This document shows positions 43,161-51,396 of a stretch of 64,000 bases of DNA, piece by piece. Position numbers and translations under genes: made by a program. The notes under the pieces are model-generated. The model was given only the letters and a program-made list of their open reading frames with translations, ran no database searches and had not been told where the DNA came from. This DNA is from Bacillus thuringiensis (GTDB lineage Bacteria; Bacillota; Bacilli; Bacillales; Bacillaceae_G). How positions within the stretch are numbered: the stretch's first letter is position 1; every line of letters begins with the position of its first letter. The DNA is taken from contig NZ_CP155559.1 of NCBI RefSeq assembly GCF_022095615.2, positions 4,927,501 to 4,991,500 on the forward strand. The letters are read 5' to 3'.

Positions 43161-45932
43161 CTACACTCCCTTTATATTTTCAAATAACATTTGACAATGT
43201 AACTCTTTTGGCTTTATAACGTACTTATTTACCTTCTCCAAATTAAGACTTTGCAATGAACTTTCGAAATCATTTAATAAAAGGTGTATATCTTTTTCAC
43301 TTTCTACTCTTGTTCCAAACAACTCTGTCCTATGATTAATCGGGCCTTCATTATAGTGTTTAGAATAAAATTCACCGTAATCAAACTGAAAAAAAATAAC
43401 AGGCTTATTCATATAAGCAAAGTCAAATGAAACTGTAGAATAATCTGTAATTAGTAAACGATGTCGTTTTAGTAGACTTTGCACTGTTTCTTTACCCTGT
43501 TTCAGGACCTTGATTCGTTCATGAAATACAGGCGTTTCAGCACCTAATTTTTGAGTCTGATAATGAGGAAAGAAAGTCAATGTCATGTCTTTCTCTTCTA
43601 ACATCTTATGGAGCTCTTTACTTTTTAAAAATGACATATATGTCTGCCAATACTTAGATTTCATTAATTGGTCTTTCGTTTTAATCCAACTTCTCCAAGT
43701 TGGCATGAGTAAAATCTCATTTCCTTTACTTTCATCCTTTAGGGCATCCCAACGTGCAAGCCCTGTTACGATTACTTCATCTTCCTCATATCCAAATTCT
43801 TTGACGATATGCTCCTTCTCAAACTGTGAGGACACAACAAATAGAGAATAGCCCATTCGATTTTTATTTAACACATGATTTACGCGACTTACACCTATAA
43901 CCCCATGTTGAATAAAAATCTTCTTATTTTGCTGCCATTCGGGATAGTACTTTAAAATGTGCTTATAATCGTCCGTATACATATTGGCTGTTTCTGAATA
44001 ACTATTAATTGTTTTATTACAAATTAATAAATAGAATGTATGTTTAAAACTTCCGTATTGGATTATATTCCCTAATCCCTCGATATTTTTATAATCATTA
44101 CTTTCCTTATTAATAATATAAAAAGTTGGAATATCAGGGTGTTTCTTTCGAATATATTTAAATAAGTGATAGGAATTATCTTGTGCTGTATCTTCTCTTT
44201 CACCAATTAACCATATATTCTTTCTACGAAAATATGATCCAAATAATTTATAGAATATAATTGCAAGTAACGCTTTATAATTTTTTCTTTTAAATAATCC
44301 TAAATCATAGCGAATTGCTCGCTTAACTTCACTACATGTATTCATCATTCTCTTCATATAGTTAGACTTACGAATTTGAATTGTAGCTTCACTATTTTTA
44401 TATAGTACCTTAATATCCAATGGATTTTCATTTTGATACTTTGTATTATTGCGTAACTGTGCTAACAGAACCCTTAGCGGTTCTTCAATAACAGTTTTCC
44501 CTATGCTGAGGCGTATTGATATTTTCCATTCTCCCTCTTCTAACCAATCTCTTACATTGACTTCTATTGTTTCAAATCCCGCATCATTATAGTCAATGGT
44601 ATTGTTAGAAAATAAGTATGATATATCCGTACGTAAGGAGTTTTTTAGTTGGATTGTTTTAGTGGTTCCATCCTTATAAAATACTAGTTCTTTTTTTATT
44701 TTTTTAGTTGATAAATTTTCAACGAATGCATATCCACTAATTGTAAGAATCTCTTTACGAAGTTTTATTCCTTCAATTTTATGAACTAGGGCTAAATTAT
44801 TAACTTGTAATAATTCTTTATATCGAGGGAAAAATCGATAATAAAAATAATAATATTTCTTATTATCATATACATGTTCTTTTGTAATTAATTCATCCTG
44901 AAAGATATTTAATAATTTCTCTAAACCTATAGAATCATTTTCTTTTATCATTTCAGTTATTAATTGATCCCGCACATTAAATTCTTCTATATATTTAAAA
45001 CTAGTTAGACTTGATAGGAATTTATTTCCTAGTTGAATGACTTCTAAAAGCTTTTCATTTGAAAAATCTTTTCCCTTTAAAACAATGGAATCCACAAAGA
45101 ATTTCCACTGTCTTGCTTCTATAGTATGGATTAACGCAAGCCTTTTTTTCTCTCTATACATGGCAGTTAATTTCATTTGTAATATAACTAACTGATCAAA
45201 AAATGTAATCGTTGTATTTTTAGATAGGTTATTGTTACCGTTATCTACTATCCTATAATAAAGCAAGGGTGTTTCACGTACGATTACTCTTTCAGCAACC
45301 AACAAACATTGTTGGGTAAATAGCAAGTCTTCTCCAACCCAAAGATCTTCATCAAAATGAATACCATTAAGGACACACATTTCTCTTTTAAATATCTTAT
45401 TACTCGTGGATGGAGTGAGATGTAATTCTAAGTTCTTCGCAACGTTTCTAATTAATGGGAATTTCTTATTAAATAACTTTTTCATATATGAAAGTGGCCA
45501 ATTTTTATATTCATTAAAACAAATAATATTGGCAATAACCATATCTGCATTATTTCCGCTCGCAACCTCATACATTTTCTTGTATCCAGCTAAATGTACA
45601 TAATCATCCGCATCTAAAAATGTAACATATTCCCCGTTTGCTTTTTGTAATCCGGTATTACGAGCAGCACTCACACCAGCATTCTGTTGTCTATAAACTT
45701 TCAAATTATTATGTTGCTTTTCATACTGTCCCAATACTCTCATACTATTATCGGTTGAGCCATCATCAACAACAATAATTTCAATCCCCTTTAATGTCTG
45801 CTCAACAACAGATTGTAAACACTGAACTAAATATTGTCCTTTGTTATAATTTGTAATTATTACACTTAGCTTTACTTTCTTCAAGAAACCCTCATTCCCA
45901 TCTTTTAGTTCATATGGTAACGTAGAAATCAA
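43161..45932 (-). CDS. Large bifunctional GT2 / TagF-like polymerase
   Basis: A 923-residue protein. It has a GT2 domain (about 20-330: SVIITNYNKGQYL, DDGSTDNS, FLDADDYVHLAGY), a middle beta-rich region (about 380-520) and a C-terminal TagF-type CDP-polyol phosphotransferase domain (about 560-915: IWLIGEREDTAQDNSYHLFKY, IFIQHGVIGVSRVNHVL, LLITDYSTVSFDFAYMNKP). The start may be the TTG at 45932 (AGGGGAAAATATTT upstream) or the TTG at 45884, where the typical GT2 N-terminus begins. It probably builds the repeating glycosyl-polyol-phosphate unit. Confidence 0.85.
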   Translation of the reverse strand: MISTLPYELKDGNEGFLKKVKLSVIITNYNKGQYLVQCLQSVVEQTLKGIEIIVVDDGSTDNSMRVLGQYEKQHNNLKVYRQQNAGVSAARNTGLQKANGEYVTFLDADDYVHLAGYKKMYEVASGNNADMVIANIICFNEYKNWPLSYMKKLFNKKFPLIRNVAKNLELHLTPSTSNKIFKREMCVLNGIHFDEDLWVGEDLLFTQQCLLVAERVIVRETPLLYYRIVDNGNNNLSKNTTITFFDQLVILQMKLTAMYREKKRLALIHTIEARQWKFFVDSIVLKGKDFSNEKLLEVIQLGNKFLSSLTSFKYIEEFNVRDQLITEMIKENDSIGLEKLLNIFQDELITKEHVYDNKKYYYFYYRFFPRYKELLQVNNLALVHKIEGIKLRKEILTISGYAFVENLSTKKIKKELVFYKDGTTKTIQLKNSLRTDISYLFSNNTIDYNDAGFETIEVNVRDWLEEGEWKISIRLSIGKTVIEEPLRVLLAQLRNNTKYQNENPLDIKVLYKNSEATIQIRKSNYMKRMMNTCSEVKRAIRYDLGLFKRKNYKALLAIIFYKLFGSYFRRKNIWLIGEREDTAQDNSYHLFKYIRKKHPDIPTFYIINKESNDYKNIEGLGNIIQYGSFKHTFYLLICNKTINSYSETANMYTDDYKHILKYYPEWQQNKKIFIQHGVIGVSRVNHVLNKNRMGYSLFVVSSQFEKEHIVKEFGYEEDEVIVTGLARWDALKDESKGNEILLMPTWRSWIKTKDQLMKSKYWQTYMSFLKSKELHKMLEEKDMTLTFFPHYQTQKLGAETPVFHERIKVLKQGKETVQSLLKRHRLLITDYSTVSFDFAYMNKPVIFFQFDYGEFYSKHYNEGPINHRTELFGTRVESEKDIHLLLNDFESSLQSLNLEKVNKYVIKPKELHCQMLFENIKGV

Positions 45933-45949
45933 AAATATTTTCCCCTATA

Positions 45950-47248
45950 TTATTCCAAATCCTTATATATTTTTATAAAGAGTTCTTTTTCATTTTCCCA
46001 ATTATAATTATTACGGGCAATGAAGCTATTTTCTCTCATTTTCTCTCTCTCTTCTGGATGTTCTAGTATATAGTTTACTCCTTCAGCAATGGAAGCTGGA
46101 TTGTGAGAATCTATACAAACCCCAACATATTCATTTTCCACCACACGTTGTATCTCCGGAAAACTACAAGCAACAACCGGAACCCCGCTCATCATATATT
46201 CAAATAGTTTATTAGATGAAGCTGAATAATGGTTAAAACAAACGTTATTTAAAACTTGAAAACCCAAATAGGCGTTCTTCGTATAGTGTAATAATTCATT
46301 CACAGGTACTTTTGGAATGAACTTCACTTTATTGTCCAAGCCTAAATCTAATACCATCTTCTGTAACTCAGGTTTAATACGTCCATCACCAATAAATACA
46401 AGTGTGCCCTTTTTAAACATTGGAACTGCTTGTACTAGCTTTTCTAGACCTCTCCCCACTTGAATTCCGCCTTGATATAATAAAATAGGCTCTTCCTGTG
46501 GAATCTCTAACACTTCATGCAAATTAATCGAATTACTGTCCTCTGGTTGTGTTACAAAAGGATAATTATGAATGACCTTAGGGTAAAAGCCATATAAATC
46601 TTCCGCATATTTTGCACGAGTATGATTTTCCATAATCATCACATCTGTATATTTCAGAAAGAATTTCTCCATAATTCCATAAATTTTACTATTATATCCT
46701 GTACGGCTGGTCTGTACCTCATGTGAATCATAGATTAATTTCTTTTTTCTAAATACCTTTGCACAAAGCCATCCTTGTGGCAGTGTATTTAAATCATTGG
46801 AATGATAAAAATCATATTCTTTTTTCAAACCAACCTTAACCATTTGAATCAGTATGTAAGAGCGTACAATTAATGTCCGTAGCTTTCCCATAGAAAATAA
46901 TGCACCAAATAACAATATCAAACATGTTATCATTGGGAATTTCCACAAACAAAGTGCTGCAATTACTCCAAATAAAAACATTGTAACTATATTTTTCGTT
47001 ATCAATTGCTTTACTTGTTTTGCTGCACCCAAGCCTTTTTGTAAAAGAGATAGTCGATTATTTACACGTGTTACTGTAAATCCTTCTTTTCGCATCTCCC
47101 ATTTAGGTAAATCATTTTGTTTCCAATCATGAATACAAATCAGGTCTACTTCATAACCCTCTTCAGCTAAAGCCGTGCATTCTCTTAATACACGAGCATC
47201 ATTTGTGAAGTGGTTCCATACGAACATACATACTTTCTTCTGTGGCAT
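45950..47248 (-). CDS. Family 4 glycosyltransferase with internal membrane hairpin
   Basis: A 432-residue GT-B enzyme. The C-terminal half has the GT4 pattern (LLYQGGIQVGRGLEKLV, VFIGDGR, FEYMMSGVPVVACSFPEIQRVVE). The N-terminal half is interrupted at about 87-122 by two hydrophobic segments that look like a membrane hairpin, placing the active site at the membrane. GGAGG lies 6 bases before the second of two tandem ATGs, so I use 47248. Its 5' end overlaps the preceding gene by about 50 bases in another frame. Confidence 0.85.
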   Translation of the reverse strand: MPQKKVCMFVWNHFTNDARVLRECTALAEEGYEVDLICIHDWKQNDLPKWEMRKEGFTVTRVNNRLSLLQKGLGAAKQVKQLITKNIVTMFLFGVIAALCLWKFPMITCLILLFGALFSMGKLRTLIVRSYILIQMVKVGLKKEYDFYHSNDLNTLPQGWLCAKVFRKKKLIYDSHEVQTSRTGYNSKIYGIMEKFFLKYTDVMIMENHTRAKYAEDLYGFYPKVIHNYPFVTQPEDSNSINLHEVLEIPQEEPILLYQGGIQVGRGLEKLVQAVPMFKKGTLVFIGDGRIKPELQKMVLDLGLDNKVKFIPKVPVNELLHYTKNAYLGFQVLNNVCFNHYSASSNKLFEYMMSGVPVVACSFPEIQRVVENEYVGVCIDSHNPASIAEGVNYILEHPEEREKMRENSFIARNNYNWENEKELFIKIYKDLE

Positions 47249-48458
47249 CATTTTCCTCCATTAAACTTGTTAATACTTTAATATTATTTTTCCACCTCAA
47301 ATATTGGAAAGCAAATTCATGCCCATTGTTCCCCATTTTTCTACGTAATATCTCATTTTCAGCTAGTTTGATAATGTGCTCTCCTAATTCTTTAACTGTT
47401 CGATCATTTGAAATCAAACCACATTGAGCTTCATTAATAACTTTCTCGGCATATCCAGACACATCTCCAATAATAGGCTTTTTCATACACATATAATCAA
47501 TAACCTTTCCTGGTAAAACGGTTTGAAATACTTTTTCATCTACTAAACTAACATATGCAATATGTGCCTTTGCAACTTCTTTTAGGGTTTTATTACGACT
47601 TTTTGCTCTAATAATTTCTATATTAGAAAGTTTTTTGTCTTTAATAACCTCAGCCACCTGATAACTTTTAAACCCATAACCAATTATTTTAAATTTAATA
47701 TTTTCCTTTCCTCGTAAATATTCAGCCACCTCAATCAACTTTAATACATCTTGAGCTAACCCGATATTTCCTGTATAAATTACTTCAACTGTTTTAGTAC
47801 TCGAATCAGTTATAGCTTGTTTAGTTTCTATCATATGTAATTCTTCTTCTGTTAAAGAGTTTGGCATAAATGATATTTTTTCACGTCTAACCCCTTTTAA
47901 CTCCAGGTATGGAATAAACCCTGCGCTATTTACAATAATTTGATCAGCTACACGATACAACATCTTTTCTAATGCATATGCTATCGATAATACAAACCGA
48001 TTTGCAAAAACTCCAACTCCTAACAAGGATTCCGGCCATAAATCTCGTACATCTAATAATAATTCAGCTTTTAACTTTTTTTTAGCCAAAAAGCCAGCTA
48101 TACCAATAAAAATAGGCGGAGTTGAAACAAATACATAATCATATTTTTTATCCATACGGAATATAGCCATAATAAAAAGCATTGTGATTTCTAAATACAA
48201 AAATAATCTCCTTAGCATATTATTTGTGTATTTTTTCACTCTTGGTTTTACTCTTATAACATCTTCACTATTTATCGATTCTTCATCCCAAAATTCCTTC
48301 TTCTTATATAAATTCTCATTTGGATACCTTGGATCAGTAGTCAAGATTGTAACATCGTATCCTTTTTCACTTAATTCCAAATAAATATTCTTTATTCTAT
48401 TCGCTGCACTTCCGATTTCTGGATAAAAATTTTGTGCTATTACTAACACCTTCTTCAT
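47199..48458 (-). CDS. Family 4 glycosyltransferase (WbuB-like)
   Basis: A 419-residue GT-B enzyme and first gene of the polymer operon. It has KVLVIAQNFYPEIGSAANRI at the N-terminus, a hydrophobic stretch at about 80-130, and VEVIYTGNIGLAQDV and DYMCMKKPIIGDVSGYAEKV toward the C-terminus, typical of WbuB-type enzymes that add an amino sugar in capsule and O-antigen synthesis. GAAGGG precedes the ATG by 10 bases. It may act early on the lipid-linked primer; the primer enzyme itself (TagO-type) is not in the window. Confidence 0.85.
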   Translation of the reverse strand: MKKVLVIAQNFYPEIGSAANRIKNIYLELSEKGYDVTILTTDPRYPNENLYKKKEFWDEESINSEDVIRVKPRVKKYTNNMLRRLFLYLEITMLFIMAIFRMDKKYDYVFVSTPPIFIGIAGFLAKKKLKAELLLDVRDLWPESLLGVGVFANRFVLSIAYALEKMLYRVADQIIVNSAGFIPYLELKGVRREKISFMPNSLTEEELHMIETKQAITDSSTKTVEVIYTGNIGLAQDVLKLIEVAEYLRGKENIKFKIIGYGFKSYQVAEVIKDKKLSNIEIIRAKSRNKTLKEVAKAHIAYVSLVDEKVFQTVLPGKVIDYMCMKKPIIGDVSGYAEKVINEAQCGLISNDRTVKELGEHIIKLAENEILRRKMGNNGHEFAFQYLRWKNNIKVLTSLMEENDATEESMYVRMEPLHK

Positions 48459-48725
48459 TTTTCTATGTCCCTTCTTCCTCCCATATCAAATAATACCCCA
48501 TTCTATTTCACCTAATCACTTACTATTTTTACTATTTTTTAACAAAGTTCGCTTTAAATTTACAAAGTTCGCTTTAAATTTACAAATACAAGGATATCAC
48601 TAAATCTGACAAAATTGAACCTTTCTAACTAATAATTTAGCTTTTTACACCTAACATAAATAAAGATATATATATAAATAAATAGTATTTAAATCTCAAC
48701 ATTTACTATAAAGTGACCCAATACA
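48459..48725. other. Intergenic regulatory region of the polymer operon
   Basis: It holds the tandem 20-bp repeats and presumably the promoter of the minus-strand polymer operon. No coding frame is visible. A clear -35/-10 pair could not be assigned; a TATTAT lies 30-35 bases before the ATG with a poor -35. Confidence 0.5.
48542..48581. repeat. Tandem duplication of a 20-bp unit upstream of the polymer operon
   Basis: Two exact copies of ACAAAGTTCGCTTTAAATTT (48542-48561 and 48562-48581) are followed by the start of a third (ACAAA). The unit equals about two helical turns, so the copies face the same side. They lie 85-125 bases before the first glycosyltransferase gene. Confidence 0.8.
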
Positions 48726-48772
48726 AATAAACCTTGAACAGTAGATAATAAAATCAACTGTTCAAGGTTTAC
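48726..48772 (-). terminator. Terminator of mbl
   Basis: A perfect 14-bp stem (AAACCTTGAACAGT with its complement) with a 14-base loop and a T-rich tail on the minus strand. Confidence 0.85.
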
Positions 48773-48800
48773 AGTATTCAAAATAATATTAATTGAATAT

Positions 48801-49802
48801 TTATCGTAAAGCACGCTTTGGTAATTTATCAATATTCTCTAACATAATACCTGTACCAACCGCAACACATTGCATTGGGTTTTCAGCAATTAATACTGGT
48901 ACTTTTAGTTCTTCTGCTAGAAGCATATCGATACCATGTAGTAAAGCTCCACCGCCTGTTAGAATAACACCGCGATCGATGATGTCCGCAGATAATTCTG
49001 GTGGTGTGCGCTCTAGTACGCCTTTTGCAGCTTGTACAATAATAGCCGCGTCTTCTTTTAGTGCTTCTGTAATTTCTTCAGAGCATACTGTAATTGTACG
49101 TGGTAAGCCCGTTACCATGTCACGTCCACGAATTTCAAGCTCTTCGCTACGTGCACCTGGGAATACTGTACCAACTTTAATTTTAATATTTTCTGAAGTA
49201 CGTTCTCCAATTAACAGCTTATACTTACGTTTAACATAGTTTAAGATCTCCATATCAAACTTATCGCCAGCCATTTTGATAGAGGAAGAGGTAACAATAT
49301 CACCCATAGATAGTACAGCGATATCTGTTGTACCTCCACCAATATCAACAACCATGTTACCGCTTGGTTGGAAGATTTCCATACCAGCACCAACTGCGGC
49401 TACTTTTGGTTCTTCTTCTAAAAATACTGTTTTACCACCTGAACGTTCAGCAGCCTCACGAATTGCTTTCTGTTCTACTGATGTGATATTTGTTGGACAA
49501 CAAATTAAAATACGAGGTTTTGAAAAGAAGCTCTTTACGTCCAATTTGTTAATGAAATACTTTAACATTGCTTCTGTAATTTCGAAATCTGCGATTACAC
49601 CATCTTTAAGTGGACGAATTGCTACAATATTACCAGGCGTACGCCCCACCATACTTCTTGCTTCTTCACCTACTGCTAATACTTTACCTGTGTTACGATC
49701 AATTGCAACAACAGATGGCTCATTTAATACAATACCTTTACCTTTAACATGGATTAATACGTTAGCCGTACCTAGGTCAATTCCGATATCTCGCGCAAAC
49801 AT
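48801..49802 (-). CDS. mbl: Actin-like rod-shape protein Mbl
   Basis: A 333-residue MreB-family ATPase, exactly the length of B. subtilis Mbl. It carries phosphate-1 DIGIDLGTANVLIHVKGKG, phosphate-2 MVVDIGGGTTDIAVLS and adenosine LTGGGALLHGID motifs. The true start is the ATG at 49802 (MFARDIG) with GAGGAGG upstream; the longer frame begins at a TTG without support. It organises lateral wall synthesis with the elongasome. Its position beside spoIIID is the same as in B. subtilis, which separates it from mreB and mreBH. Confidence 0.93.
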   Translation of the reverse strand: MFARDIGIDLGTANVLIHVKGKGIVLNEPSVVAIDRNTGKVLAVGEEARSMVGRTPGNIVAIRPLKDGVIADFEITEAMLKYFINKLDVKSFFSKPRILICCPTNITSVEQKAIREAAERSGGKTVFLEEEPKVAAVGAGMEIFQPSGNMVVDIGGGTTDIAVLSMGDIVTSSSIKMAGDKFDMEILNYVKRKYKLLIGERTSENIKIKVGTVFPGARSEELEIRGRDMVTGLPRTITVCSEEITEALKEDAAIIVQAAKGVLERTPPELSADIIDRGVILTGGGALLHGIDMLLAEELKVPVLIAENPMQCVAVGTGIMLENIDKLPKRALR

Positions 49803-49963
49803 TCCCGTTTTTTCCTCCTCGATATTCAAAATCAGGTTACACCCGAATTCTTTTACACCTAATTTCTGATTTTATCATAAATTTAACAGAAACGTAATAT
49901 TCGCAAAAAGAATTCTTCTGAAAAATATTACCGAATCGAAACGGAATGTTCACGATTGTACCT

Positions 49964-50236
49964 TTATTGACGTACCGGCTTTTCTACATCTTCTTTTCTA
50001 TACTTTTGTTTTGTTGCTTCTCCGCCTCTTAAATGACGAATAGACTTATGATAATCAAGAATTTCTTTCACTTCATTTGCGAGCTCTGGATTAATTTCTG
50101 GTAGACGTTCCGTTAAATCTTTATGGACTGTACTCTTTGATACCCCAAATTCCTTTGCAATGACACGCACTGTCTTTCTTGTCTCCACGATATACTTACC
50201 AATCTTGATAGTTCTCTCTTTGATGTAATCGTGCAC
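49964..50236 (-). CDS. spoIIID: Sporulation transcription factor SpoIIID
   Basis: A 90-residue DNA-binding protein with helix-turn-helix VIAKEFGVSKSTVHKDL and a basic C-terminal extension (KSIRHLRGGEATKQKY), matching SpoIIID over its length. It acts in the mother cell with SigE to switch genes on and off. The start is GTG at 50236 with AGGGAGG 8 bases upstream; an open frame continues 42 codons further upstream but is not part of the protein. Confidence 0.93.
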   Translation of the reverse strand: MHDYIKERTIKIGKYIVETRKTVRVIAKEFGVSKSTVHKDLTERLPEINPELANEVKEILDYHKSIRHLRGGEATKQKYRKEDVEKPVRQ

Positions 50237-50562
50237 ACCACTCGCCTCCCTAAATTGGATGTGAGAAGGGTGAAATGAGCCTCGCTGCATATGACTAAGA
50301 AGTAAGTGTGAGTGCTGTTTGTAAGCGTTAAACATTCTTGGATTTATAATGAAATGATTCACGATTTCTCACCTCAAACACTCTCTTTGCTTTGGTTTAT
50401 ACCATTGTATTGCCCGTGCTACTGATATATGCTACATGTTCAATATTTTTATAAGTTTGTAAGAAGAAAGATAAAACATATATTTTTATACCCTTATGCA
50501 TTCTAATAAAAAAGACGTATTAGTTTTCTTATTTAAAACTAATACGTCTCACTATTCATATT
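50237..50562. other. spoIIID upstream region and deacetylase terminator
   Basis: It is expected to hold the sporulation promoter of spoIIID, but I could not assign a convincing SigE or SigK pair. The frame in phase with spoIIID stays open for 126 bases. The right end contains the terminator of the next minus-strand gene. Confidence 0.5.
50507..50550 (-). terminator. Terminator of the deacetylase-like gene
   Basis: A perfect 15-bp stem (AGACGTATTAGTTTT with its complement) is followed by TTTTTTA on the minus strand. Confidence 0.85.
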
Positions 50563-51396
50563 CTATTTTTCTGGAACCTTATAAATTCCTGAAAGTACTT
50601 CTGAAAATTTCTTCATATCAACTTCAGGAGATATTGGAAAACGCTTTATTTCCATTAATTTATTTGTACGATTGGCATAACCTTGATTATTAGTAAAAGC
50701 TAAATTAAATTTAATTCCATTTAATAACGATATAGATTTTTCATTATATTCTCCAAATGGATATGCAAAATAATCCGTTTTTAAAATTGATTTACTCATA
50801 GAAAGATCCTCTTTAACCACCGAATCTGGTTGTGAAACCAAGTAGGCTTCACCGTTTTTACTCAATTTAAACAAATCATGTGTATAACTACCAAATTCAA
50901 AGACATCTTTCATTTTATTAATTTCATGCTTGCTAAGTGGTTGTATTTTTTTAGGATCAAATACTTCTTCTTTATCAGTTAGTCTCGATGTAACCACAAA
51001 AGCAGTAGCCTTCATTTTATATTTCTTTAATATCGGATATGCATATGTATAATTTGTTTTTGAACTATCATCAAAAGTAATTAGGACACTTTTTTCGGAA
51101 AGTTCCCCCTTATTTTTCATATATTCCTCAAATTCTTTCATTGTAATGGTCTTATATCCCTTGTCATTCAAATACTTCATTTGCTTTTCAAACTGTTCTA
51201 CTGATAAAATTGTTTCCTTATCTTTAAATACACCATTTTCCTTTTTATCATTTTCTTTCAGTAAATGATGATACATTAAAACAGGAATTTTTTGATTTTC
51301 CGCTTCTTTTTTATTAGTTTTATTAAATGCAAAAACGCAGACACTAATTAATAGTATCAATGATATAATAATTACAAACCAATTTTTCACCTTCAT
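50563..51396 (-). CDS. PgaB/IcaB-like polysaccharide deacetylase homologue lacking both zinc histidines
   Basis: A 277-residue protein with an N-terminal membrane anchor (about 7-23) and a NodB/CE4 fold: PVLMYHHL (39-45), the Asp-Asp motif LITFDDSS with Asp109-Asp110, and FAYPFGEYN (210-218). In PgaB/IcaB enzymes the metal motif reads SHTxDLH. Here it is SYTHDLF: Tyr171 and Phe176 replace both zinc-binding histidines. The protein is therefore probably not a normal metal-dependent deacetylase; it may bind polysaccharide or be decaying. It overlaps the DUF6270 fusion gene by 4 bases and is translated with it. Confidence 0.8.
   Translation of the reverse strand: MKVKNWFVIIISLILLISVCVFAFNKTNKKEAENQKIPVLMYHHLLKENDKKENGVFKDKETILSVEQFEKQMKYLNDKGYKTITMKEFEEYMKNKGELSEKSVLITFDDSSKTNYTYAYPILKKYKMKATAFVVTSRLTDKEEVFDPKKIQPLSKHEINKMKDVFEFGSYTHDLFKLSKNGEAYLVSQPDSVVKEDLSMSKSILKTDYFAYPFGEYNEKSISLLNGIKFNLAFTNNQGYANRTNKLMEIKRFPISPEVDMKKFSEVLSGIYKVPEK

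Noticed and set aside
48793..49869. Long open frames opposite mbl
   Set aside because: They are antisense frames caused by codon usage in mbl; Ser/Ala/Thr-rich composition and lack of ribosome binding sites support this.
50237..50362. N-terminal extension of spoIIID in the same frame
   Set aside because: The GTG at 50236 has an excellent ribosome binding site and matches the SpoIIID family start. The extension has no site and no family similarity.
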